DNA of 64,000 nt, from positions 12,391 to 76,390 of the forward strand of contig DHNP01000014.1 in NCBI GenBank assembly GCA_002409585.1, given 5' to 3'. Shown piece after piece: positions 17,832 through 25,089 of this stretch. How positions within the stretch are numbered: the stretch's first letter is position 1; each line of letters begins with the position of its first letter. This DNA is from Ruminococcaceae bacterium UBA5413. Its GTDB lineage: Bacteria > Bacillota > Clostridia > Oscillospirales > Acutalibacteraceae. The notes under the pieces were generated by a model. The model saw only the letters and a program-made list of their open reading frames with translations. It was not told the DNA's origin and ran no database searches. Both the position numbers and the translations under genes were made by a program.

Positions 17832-18036
17832 TATTTAAAACGGCATTTTCTTCTTTTCCAGCGTTTGGTACAATTATTTCGCGGCTTGCCGATATGATTT
17901 GTTGAAAGAGGATATTACTATTGCATGCCCAGTATTTCCTATAAATGTTTTCGTATCCCATACGTCCCCGCGGAAATATTTCCCGCGCGCGTTTATGCCG
18001 CCCTTACGTCACGCGGGCGCTGTTTTACGCGGGCAT

Positions 18037-18071
18037 AAAAAAAGCACGGGAAAAATATTTCCCCGCGCTTT
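18037..18071 (-). terminator. Terminator of the PTS operon
   Basis: On the minus strand, AGCGCGGGGAAA and TTTTCCCGTGCT pair imperfectly and are followed by seven T. The AT-rich core GGAAATATTTCC recurs at about 17970 in a second palindrome without a T run. The rest of 17832-18036 shows nothing else. Confidence 0.8.
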
Positions 18072-18112
18072 GTGCGTATTAGCCGAGCCTTAAGCGGCAA
18101 ATCCCTTACCGC

Positions 18113-18592
18113 TCAAATGCCGTACTCTATAACCGCCGTTTTTCCGGCTTTCACTTCGCCGTAAGAAAATGAAACATCCTTTACGGCATCCATATTTGTA
18201 ATTATACACGGGGTTACGGGGTTATACCCTTCTCCGCGTATGAAGTCTATATCTACATCCATGAGGACGTCGCCCGCACGGACATGCTGCCCGTTTTCCA
18301 CATGGCATGTAAAGCCTTTGCCCTTCAGTTTAACAGTGTCTATGCCGAGGTGGATAATAATTTCCGCGCCGCCGTCGCTTTCCATGCAGACGGCGTGGAG
18401 CGTTTCCGCAACCTGGACAACCGTCCCGTCAACCGGCGCCACAACCTTGCCGCCCGACGGTTCTATGCCAACGCCGTCGCCGAGCACTTTGCCTGAAAAC
18501 ACGGCGTCAGGCACCTCGGTTATGGGTACCGATTTGCCCGTCATAGGCGCTAAAACAACTTTTTTGCCTTTGTTTTTCTGAAAAAATCTCAT
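18113..18592 (-). CDS. PTS glucose-type EIIA protein
   Basis: This 159-residue cytoplasmic phosphocarrier takes phosphate from HPr and passes it to the IIB domain of the transporter. The active histidine is in IIHLGIDTVKLKGKGF, and the first conserved histidine is in ETLHAVCMES. The opening KKVVLAPMTGKSVPITEVPD is typical of EIIA-Glc. It is the last gene of an operon with IICB, GH4, RpiR and HPr. The IICB protein has no IIA domain of its own, so this protein most likely serves it. Confidence 0.94.
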   Translation of the reverse strand: MRFFQKNKGKKVVLAPMTGKSVPITEVPDAVFSGKVLGDGVGIEPSGGKVVAPVDGTVVQVAETLHAVCMESDGGAEIIIHLGIDTVKLKGKGFTCHVENGQHVRAGDVLMDVDIDFIRGEGYNPVTPCIITNMDAVKDVSFSYGEVKAGKTAVIEYGI

Positions 18593-18621
18593 TTTTATCC
18601 CTTTTCAAATTAAAGCGTTAG

Positions 18622-18882
18622 TTATATGTTTGCCTCACAGAACGACCGCAGCTTCTCCGCGTCGGAAACCTCGTCAGGCCCTTCTGCCGTAACGGTAATG
18701 ACGTCGCCCCCGCACGCGCCCAGGCCCATAACAGAAAAAAGGTGCTTTGCGTTTACAGGCCCGGCACCGGCCTTTGAAACGCTCACTTCAGAGCCGCACT
18801 GCTGCGCACACCTTACGAACAGGCCCGCGGGCCTTGCGTGCAGGCCGTTAGGGTCTTTTATTTTATGCTCAAACCTGTGCAA
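18622..18882 (-). CDS. HPr-type phosphocarrier without the regulatory serine
   Basis: This 86-residue protein carries phosphate from enzyme I to EIIA. The active-site motif GLHARPAG with His15 is intact. In Firmicutes HPr, a regulatory serine (Ser46) follows the conserved NAK/NLK lysine and is phosphorylated by HPr kinase for catabolite control. Here the sequence is VNAKHLFSVMGLG, with His47 at that position. I infer that it can serve phosphotransfer but not CcpA signalling. It lies 29 bp before the EIIA gene and 42 bp after the RpiR gene, so it looks dedicated to this operon. A second, general HPr is expected elsewhere in the genome. Confidence 0.92.
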   Translation of the reverse strand: MHRFEHKIKDPNGLHARPAGLFVRCAQQCGSEVSVSKAGAGPVNAKHLFSVMGLGACGGDVITVTAEGPDEVSDAEKLRSFCEANI

Positions 18883-18924
18883 TCCAAAGCATCCTCTCTG
18901 TTTTAATTTACTATGAATATATGC

Positions 18925-19674
18925 TCAGCCGCCGCCGTTTTCCGCGAACCTGCAGACAAGGTACTCGAACAGTGCCATAACATTAGGGTAAAAGTAATTA
19001 GGGTTTATGTTCCTGTCGTCAAACTTGTTGCTGTCGCGGATCATAAAATTGATATATGAATTTTCCGCAATGGTGTTTGCCTCGTCGCCGGTAAATGAAA
19101 TCACTTTAATACCGCTTTTTGCCGCCATCTTAGCCGCTTTTGCCACTTCGTAAGTTTCACCCGTGCGCGAAACGAAAAAAGCTATCTTCGCGTTAAGGCT
19201 GTTGTTTTCATACAGTTCGAAAGAGTCGGTCTGCACGCACGTGTACCCCAGCACGAGCAGCTTGCGCACCATATACTGAACAATGGGCTGCGAAAAACCT
19301 ATACCGTCTGCGTAAACCGTTGCGCCCAAATTTTCCCTCATAAGTTTGACAAAGGATACGATTTTTTCCTGCGTAACTTCCGCCAGCGCATAGTCTATGT
19401 CAACCATCTTGCGGGTCTTCTTCAGCTTTGTCTTATGCTCGGCCGTATCCCTAAGGGAAAAATTAATCCTGTACGCCATATCGGTGTACCCCTTGTAGCC
19501 GAGCTTCTGAGCCAGCCGTATTACCGTCGTAGGCGACGTATAATGCATTTTCGCGATTTTACGGACGTTAAGGTCAAGGGCAACGTCTGGATTATCAAGA
19601 ATATACTGAAGTATTTCCTGTTCGGTACATGAAAGTTTATATTTGTCAACAAGCTTGTATATATCAAAATCCAT
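18925..19674 (-). CDS. RpiR/GlvR-type transcriptional regulator
   Basis: This 249-residue regulator has an N-terminal helix-turn-helix (LNVRKIAKMHYTSPTTVIRL, residues about 34-53) and a C-terminal SIS sugar-phosphate-binding domain (NAKIAFFVSRTGETYEVA and GIKVISFTG). It follows the GH4 gene by 46 bp. The gene set IICB, GH4 and RpiR matches the maltose operon glvA-glvR-glvC of Bacillus subtilis, where GlvR is an activator. The repeated sites upstream of the promoter fit activation here too, but that is inference. Confidence 0.9.
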   Translation of the reverse strand: MDFDIYKLVDKYKLSCTEQEILQYILDNPDVALDLNVRKIAKMHYTSPTTVIRLAQKLGYKGYTDMAYRINFSLRDTAEHKTKLKKTRKMVDIDYALAEVTQEKIVSFVKLMRENLGATVYADGIGFSQPIVQYMVRKLLVLGYTCVQTDSFELYENNSLNAKIAFFVSRTGETYEVAKAAKMAAKSGIKVISFTGDEANTIAENSYINFMIRDSNKFDDRNINPNYFYPNVMALFEYLVCRFAENGGG

Positions 19675-19720
19675 TATTGCTGCCCTTACCTCTAAACAAC
19701 AACTTGTGTTTTCCGCAGAA

Positions 19721-21046
19721 TCAGTGCAGTTCAGGCCAGTAGCCCTTATTCGCCTTTATCATATCGTCAAGTATCTTTTTAGCCGTAACAGCGGAAGGTA
19801 CCGTCTTGTTCATAGTAAACGCCATAAGCGCCTTCTCGTAAGAATGTTCCGCCGCGGCTTCGCACACGAGCTGCTCGCACGCGTTCTGCTGCTCTATAAG
19901 CCCTTTGTAAAACGCCGGTATTTTTCCTACGCGTACAGGTTCCGGCCCGCGCGAAGTGATGTACGACGGTACTTCCACCATGGCATCGTCCGGCAGGTTC
20001 TCAACCGCGCCGTCGTTTTTAACCATGACAAGGTACCTCTTTTTAAGGTCGTAGGCAAGGCTCATGGCGACGTCGACGATAAATTCCCCGTGTATGTCGT
20101 TAAACTGCTCAAGGTCTATCTTACCGGTTTTCTCATACTCATCCGCTGTGTCGAATATATGCTTTTCCCTGCCGTTTATGACTTCGTTTGCACGCGTGTA
20201 GTTTTTGTCCTCATGCGCAACTATATACTCGCTTAAAAGGTAATACTGGAAATACGTGTTTGGGAGGTACTCTGGGAACATATTTATTATATCCTTCGAG
20301 TTTTTGAACGTAGCCGCCCATGAAGGCTCTATTTTTTTAAGCTGTTCTTCCGGCAGCGGAGGCATGTAGCCGTGCTCTTTCACATAACTTTTAAGTTCTT
20401 CCGTCCTGTCGATGCCGTTAACGCGTACGTGTGTGAACCAGCCGAAATGGTTAAGGCCGAAATAGTCCACCTCAAGTTCCTTAAAGCTGCAGCCGAGTAT
20501 GCGCGCCATAAGTTCCATGATGGCTACCGGCATATCGCAGATATTGAGTATACGCGCTTCAGGGCGCATTGCCTTCATAGCCTTTGCAACAATGGCCGCG
20601 GGGTTTGAGTAGTTTACTATCCAGTAGTCTTTGCTGGCGTATTTTTCGCAGTAGTCTATCATCTCGGCCATGGGGTAAATCGTGCGCAGGCCGTAGGCAA
20701 GCCCGCCGGGGCCGCATGTTTCCTGGCCTACGACGTTATACTTAAGCGGTATCTTTTCATCCTGCTCACGCATTTTATACAGCCCTACGCGCATCTGCGC
20801 AAAGATAAAGTCAGCTCCGGCAAACGCTTTTTCAGGGTCCGTAGTAAAAACGAGCTTAAGCGAAGGGTCCATTGCCTTCACTATCTGCCTTACTATAATG
20901 CCAACTTTATCCTGGCGCTCACCGTTGTTGTCATAAAGGCAAAGCTCGTGCAGCTTAAACTCTTCTTTTTTGTTAAGCAGGTTGGTGATGATGCCTGGCG
21001 TATACGTGCTTCCTCCGCCGACAATGACAAGTTTAAATGTTTTCAT
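19721..21046 (-). CDS. malH: GH4 6-phospho-alpha-glucosidase
   Basis: This 441-residue enzyme splits phosphorylated disaccharides made by the PTS, using NAD+ and a divalent metal. The N-terminal NAD motif is VIVGGGSTYTPG. The metal-binding cysteine is in ILNICDMPVAI, the conserved histidine in FGLNHFGWF, and the motif LPNTYFQYYL is typical of the GlvA/MalH branch, which acts on 6-phospho-alpha-glucosides such as maltose-6-phosphate. I chose the ATG at 21046 because AAGGAG lies 8 bases upstream. The specificity call is from motifs and context; a 6-phospho-beta-glucosidase is less likely. Confidence 0.93.
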   Translation of the reverse strand: MKTFKLVIVGGGSTYTPGIITNLLNKKEEFKLHELCLYDNNGERQDKVGIIVRQIVKAMDPSLKLVFTTDPEKAFAGADFIFAQMRVGLYKMREQDEKIPLKYNVVGQETCGPGGLAYGLRTIYPMAEMIDYCEKYASKDYWIVNYSNPAAIVAKAMKAMRPEARILNICDMPVAIMELMARILGCSFKELEVDYFGLNHFGWFTHVRVNGIDRTEELKSYVKEHGYMPPLPEEQLKKIEPSWAATFKNSKDIINMFPEYLPNTYFQYYLLSEYIVAHEDKNYTRANEVINGREKHIFDTADEYEKTGKIDLEQFNDIHGEFIVDVAMSLAYDLKKRYLVMVKNDGAVENLPDDAMVEVPSYITSRGPEPVRVGKIPAFYKGLIEQQNACEQLVCEAAAEHSYEKALMAFTMNKTVPSAVTAKKILDDMIKANKGYWPELH

Positions 21047-21146
21047 AGTACTTGCTCCTTTTATATTATAAACTAAATGTAAGTTAAGTTCAATCTTGCG
21101 CCGCAAAAATCGCATATCTGCGGCGGGAAAGCCTGACAGCCGCTCT

Positions 21147-22715
21147 TTACCCTTCCGTATTGCCGAGCGCGTCGTCTACGGCTGTGCGCACCTTATTGAC
21201 TGAAACCCCGTAGATTATCTGCACTATATTGCCGTCGTGCACAACTCCCGAAGAACCTGTCCCTTTAAACACGGCGTCGTTTACTTTGGATGGGTCCTTT
21301 ACGCTTACGCGCAGCCGCGTAAAGCAGCTTTCGGTTGTAAGTATATTATCTTTGCCTCCGAGGCCCTCTATTATAATCATGGCCTTTTCGCTGTCCGGCG
21401 CGCCGGCCTTCTTAGAAAACGGCTTCTTTACAGCTGCAGTTTCGGGACCTTCGGCCGCCGTTTCTTCGCGGCCGAGCGTTTTCATATTGAATTTAATTAT
21501 CATAAATTTAAATACGAAATAGCACACCGCGGCTTCCACCAGGCCAAGGAGTACAAACACTGGCCAGCCAGTTTTAGATATTCCCAAGGGGATATTGTAT
21601 ACACAGAAATCTATAAATCCCGTATATGCGCACACGTGGCATCCCGCAAGGTACGCAAACATCTGGAAAAGCCCGTCTATAACGGAATAAATCACCCAAA
21701 GCAGCGGAGCGGTAAAAACGAAAGTGAACTCCACAGGTTCGGTTATGCCTACTAAAAACGATGTCACGGCGCCAGGTACAAGGGCGCCTTTGACTTCTTC
21801 TTTTTTGTTTTTGTTTGCGCAGTGTATTATGGCAAAAGTACCGCCTATAAGCCCGAACATCTTAACCATGCCGAACATAAGGTACTTGCACGAAGGGTCG
21901 AGTGAAGTGATGGACGGGTCGGACATCTGCGCAAGGAAAATTGGGAGCGCGCCCGCAACGCTCTGCCCGCCGACAGAGACCTGCCCGCCGAGAGGCGAGT
22001 ACAAAAACGGCGTCCATACAAGGTGGTGAAGCCCCGTAGGTATGAGCACACGGTTAAGGAACCCGTAAATAAAGACGCCCAAAGGCCCCGACTTGCCCAT
22101 GAAGTTTGAAAGTGCCGATATGCCGCCGGCTATGGCAGGCCAAACGTAAGCCGCCAGTATGGACACGGCGCATACTAAACCCGAAGAAACAAGGAAAACA
22201 AATTTAGTGTTGCCAAATATGGCAAGCGCCCCGCTGAACTCCTTGTCGCAGTACCTGTTGTGTACCCACGCGACAAGCAGGCCAAGTATAATGCCGATAA
22301 AAACGCCCATGTCGGTAATGTGGAACCCAAGGTAAACCGTCTGCCCGGTACCGTAAAGGTCGGCAGCCGTGTCACCCTTTATCACCTTGCCTGCAAGCTG
22401 CAGGAAAGTGCTGTTCGCACTAAGGAATATAAGGTAAGACATAAGCGAGACAAGAGCCGCCTCTGCCTTTTTCTTCTTTGCAAGGCCGAACGAAAGGCCG
22501 ACGCAGAATATTATGCTGAGGTTTGTAATAATAGTCGAAACCGTCGAATAAATGAACTGGCCGGCCATATAGACCGCGCTGCCTTTTGGGACAAAAGACG
22601 GGTTGGACATGACGGCCGACAAAGCCATCAGCAGGCCTACGATTGGCAAAAACAGGATTGGTACTATGAGAGCCCTTGAAAAACTCTGCAAACCTTTTGA
22701 AGCACCTTTTTTCAT
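21147..22715 (-). CDS. PTS alpha-glucoside transporter, EIICB
   Basis: This 522-residue membrane protein imports and phosphorylates a disaccharide, probably maltose or a related alpha-glucoside. The IIC part (residues 1-400) has about ten hydrophobic segments, GLHHLVWTPF and the substrate motif FLVGITEPVEF. The IIB domain begins near residue 445 with the phosphorylated cysteine in TTESCFTRLRVSVKD. No IIA domain is fused; a separate IIA gene ends the operon. It is the first gene after the promoter, 100 bp before GH4. Confidence 0.94.
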   Translation of the reverse strand: MKKGASKGLQSFSRALIVPILFLPIVGLLMALSAVMSNPSFVPKGSAVYMAGQFIYSTVSTIITNLSIIFCVGLSFGLAKKKKAEAALVSLMSYLIFLSANSTFLQLAGKVIKGDTAADLYGTGQTVYLGFHITDMGVFIGIILGLLVAWVHNRYCDKEFSGALAIFGNTKFVFLVSSGLVCAVSILAAYVWPAIAGGISALSNFMGKSGPLGVFIYGFLNRVLIPTGLHHLVWTPFLYSPLGGQVSVGGQSVAGALPIFLAQMSDPSITSLDPSCKYLMFGMVKMFGLIGGTFAIIHCANKNKKEEVKGALVPGAVTSFLVGITEPVEFTFVFTAPLLWVIYSVIDGLFQMFAYLAGCHVCAYTGFIDFCVYNIPLGISKTGWPVFVLLGLVEAAVCYFVFKFMIIKFNMKTLGREETAAEGPETAAVKKPFSKKAGAPDSEKAMIIIEGLGGKDNILTTESCFTRLRVSVKDPSKVNDAVFKGTGSSGVVHDGNIVQIIYGVSVNKVRTAVDDALGNTEG

Positions 22716-22766
22716 GTTACTTACTCCTCATCACATATAAAAAAATTATTGCGTGTTGCGTATGCA

Positions 22767-22795
22767 ATTATAACAAAAAGCATGACATATTAAAA
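22767..22795 (-). promoter_or_regulatory. Promoter of the PTS operon
   Basis: On the minus strand: consensus -10 TATAAT (22772-22767) with a poor -35, TTTTAA, at 17-bp spacing. A good -10 with a poor -35 is common in promoters that need an activator. Confidence 0.6.
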
Positions 22796-22842
22796 CATAT
22801 TTTGTAAAATAAGTAACATGTTTATAAAAACTGTAACATGTT
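22784..22842. promoter_or_regulatory. Repeated operator-like sites upstream of the PTS promoter
   Basis: Two identical GTAACATGTTTA sites contain the palindrome AACATGTT at 22815-22822 and 22835-22842, exactly 20 bp apart. A third, AACATATT, is at 22794-22801 and a weaker GACATATT at 22784-22791. The roughly 10- and 20-bp phasing puts the sites on one face of the helix. The two strong sites lie upstream of the -35, the weaker two over the promoter. The RpiR protein of this operon is the obvious candidate binder. Confidence 0.6.
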
Positions 22843-22955
22843 TACACGTGCGGATACTTTTAAACGCGCCTCACGGCAGTTAACAAAGCAAGACGTAAAA
22901 GGCAGTTGGGGCAGTGCATCCGGCCGGCTAAACACGTAAAGCGCCGCCACGCGGC

Positions 22956-23001
22956 AAAAAACGGCGCCCGTGCAGATAAAACCCGCACAGGCGCCGTTTA
23001 A
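22956..23001 (-). terminator. Terminator of the ABC-GH2 operon
   Basis: On the minus strand, AAACGGCGCCTGTGC pairs with GCACGGGCGCCGTTT around an 11-base centre, followed by a run of T. It lies 29 bases after the zinc-ribbon gene. The rest of 22843-22955 shows nothing else. Confidence 0.88.
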
Positions 23002-23029
23002 GGGAGAATATGAAGTATTAAATTAAAGG

Positions 23030-23242
23030 CTAATCGAAGTCGGTAATGCGGTCTGATATGTTTTTATAACGGAACTTTGCCATTTCGTTAAGCTTTACGA
23101 CTTCTTCTTCCGTTCCGGTAAACGGGCAGCGTATGCAGTAATATTCCTTTTTTTCTTTATCGTAAAACATATCTATATCAAGGTCGCGCATAAAGCATGA
23201 CGGGCAGCGGTAATTCAGTCTGCCTTTTCCAGCCTGAGCCAT
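23030..23242 (-). CDS. Small zinc-ribbon protein, translationally coupled
   Basis: This 70-residue protein has two CxxC pairs, CPSC at residues 13-16 and CIRC near 36-39, a likely zinc ribbon. I do not recognise a family. The ATG at 23242 has GGAGG 7 bases upstream, inside the end of the preceding gene, so the two frames overlap by 28 bp and translation is probably coupled. It is the last gene of the ABC-GH2 operon before a strong terminator. It could be a metal-binding helper or nucleic-acid-binding protein; the sequence does not decide. Confidence 0.75.
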   Translation of the reverse strand: MAQAGKGRLNYRCPSCFMRDLDIDMFYDKEKKEYYCIRCPFTGTEEEVVKLNEMAKFRYKNISDRITDFD

Positions 23243-25041
23243 GACGTCACCTCCCCGCCGTTTTTTAAAGTGCCCCTGAGCCCGAGTGTGAACATAGGCG
23301 AAAAAGCATAGCCCTCATGCGCATAGCTGCTGCAGCCGCGCGTCCCCGGCAGCACGCTTACCTTTGTATTTACGGGCGTTATAACGGCTTCGGCCGACGT
23401 GCCGTTTGCCGAGCATGCCTCCCTGTCCCTGTAGGCGTAAACAATCTCTTCCGTTTTTTCGCCGCGGGTAATGAGCTTTATGCCGTTCATGTCCTCAGGG
23501 TACTCCGTTGTACCGTAGCACGCCGTCATGTACTCGTCGAAGCCGATTTCGCATGACGGGTCGCTCATTTCAAGCACCCTCCGTGTTATTTTTATTTCGG
23601 AGCTTCCTTCTTTAAACGTAAATACCGACTGTATCTTCACCTTAAGGCCGCTTAACTCTATTTCGACCGGGTCGAGCGTCAGTATACGGCAGCCTTCTTC
23701 CTCTGAAAACCCCGCCTTTGTCCTGCAAAGGCAGAGGTCCGCTTCTTCGCCTTTGTATGTGAATTTACAGCTTTTTATAGTGCCTTTTCCCGCGTAATGC
23801 GTGAAGTAGCCCGCCCTGTACATTGACTGTATCAAAAAAGGATAAGACGCGTCATATACATTGCCGGTGCCTATGCCGACAGGCCGCCTTACTTTTGCCG
23901 CGTATGGCCTGAGGTCAACTATAGCGCCTCCCTGGTTCATGTCTACGCAAGTACGCATATACGGGTCGGCGTACCAAAAGAGCTGTTTTTGAGAACCGTA
24001 CAGTATGTCTTTCCAAAGTGCACATTCAGGCTGCTTGTACGTATGGCAGGAACGGTAAAAATCAGCGAACTCGCTCATTGTCATGTCCTGCAGCTCCCCG
24101 CGGTCACGCAGGCCGGCATAGTAAGCCATGCAGTCCCTGTAGCTTTTAACCAAAAGCTCGTACGGCGCTTCCCAGCGCCCTTTTTTGTTCATCCATCCCG
24201 GGCCGACAAACATCATGTTGTAAGCGTACCCGCGGTTGTACTTTTTAAGCGAACGGTACTGGTCTATAAGGTTGTAAAGGTACGGGAACCTGCCGTCTTT
24301 ATATATCATTCCGCGCAAAACGTTTTGGGGGTGCGTGCCGAAGTTCGAACCGTTGCCGTCAAAGCACGCGAGCAGGTCGCGGGAAATATGCGGCACGGCA
24401 ACGATGCCGCTGTCTTCGTTTTCGTCCGCAGCGGGGGCATGGGTGTTCTGCTTTGAAGGTATCCACGGGTTCCACGGTCCTCCGTCAAGGAAAGTGTACC
24501 ATGAGTTGTTGCACGTATGATAAGCCTTAGGGCCCTCCTCCCAGCAGGTGGCAACAGCGCACTTAACCATGGGGTACTGCCGCTTTATGTAGCCTATGAG
24601 GTCGGCGTCCATGTAGTACGAGCCTGTCGAAAGAGGGTAAAACCCGAACCGCTCGTGAAATTTGCCGAAAACATCGTCAACTACGGCTTTCTTATCATCC
24701 ATGGAAAACATCCATATGCAGAAATCATGCGTTTTATACTTTTCGCGGAACTCTTTACACGGCAGGCCCAAAAGTGTAAGCGAAATTTCGTCGCCGTATT
24801 TTTCATGGTGTTCCTTGGCAATGGAAACGGCCTCGTCGTTAAAAAGGCTCGAGTACGTCATCTGTATCGTGGTTTTAAACCCGTTTTCGTGGGCAATCTG
24901 CTGCTGCAGCTTAAAAATGTCGAGGGACTCCTTATATATTCCGCTTTCTGAAGCCCCGCCGTCTCCCTTGCCGGCCGCATTCTGCGCGTACTCCGGCACC
25001 ATTTCAGGCCTGTGCAGGATATTTAAAATAAATTTATCCAT
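23215..25041 (-). CDS. Unrecognised 608-residue protein in a sugar operon, possible carbohydrate-active enzyme
   Basis: I do not recognise a named family. The first ~330 residues alternate strands and helices like a (beta/alpha) barrel of the glycosidase/deacetylase type: ILHRPEMVPEYA, then GFKTTIQMTYSSLFND, DEISLTLLGLP, DFCIWMFSM, FGFYPLSTGSYYMDADLIGY and VKCAVATCWEEG. Conserved-looking acidic and aromatic patches include FLDGGPWNPWIPS, VPHISRDLLACF and NMMFVGPGWMNKKGRW. Residues about 390-608 look like a beta-sandwich. No signal peptide is present, so it is cytoplasmic. GGAG lies 7 bases before the ATG. It follows a GH2 beta-galactosidase and two sugar permeases, so action on the imported glycan is likely. 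A GH57/GH38-like or deacetylase-like role is conjecture. Confidence 0.7.
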   Translation of the reverse strand: MDKFILNILHRPEMVPEYAQNAAGKGDGGASESGIYKESLDIFKLQQQIAHENGFKTTIQMTYSSLFNDEAVSIAKEHHEKYGDEISLTLLGLPCKEFREKYKTHDFCIWMFSMDDKKAVVDDVFGKFHERFGFYPLSTGSYYMDADLIGYIKRQYPMVKCAVATCWEEGPKAYHTCNNSWYTFLDGGPWNPWIPSKQNTHAPAADENEDSGIVAVPHISRDLLACFDGNGSNFGTHPQNVLRGMIYKDGRFPYLYNLIDQYRSLKKYNRGYAYNMMFVGPGWMNKKGRWEAPYELLVKSYRDCMAYYAGLRDRGELQDMTMSEFADFYRSCHTYKQPECALWKDILYGSQKQLFWYADPYMRTCVDMNQGGAIVDLRPYAAKVRRPVGIGTGNVYDASYPFLIQSMYRAGYFTHYAGKGTIKSCKFTYKGEEADLCLCRTKAGFSEEEGCRILTLDPVEIELSGLKVKIQSVFTFKEGSSEIKITRRVLEMSDPSCEIGFDEYMTACYGTTEYPEDMNGIKLITRGEKTEEIVYAYRDREACSANGTSAEAVITPVNTKVSVLPGTRGCSSYAHEGYAFSPMFTLGLRGTLKNGGEVTSWLRLEKAD

Positions 25042-25089
25042 AATATATCTCCAGCTAAATAAAATTTTGCATATAAAAATGCAGCTGCA

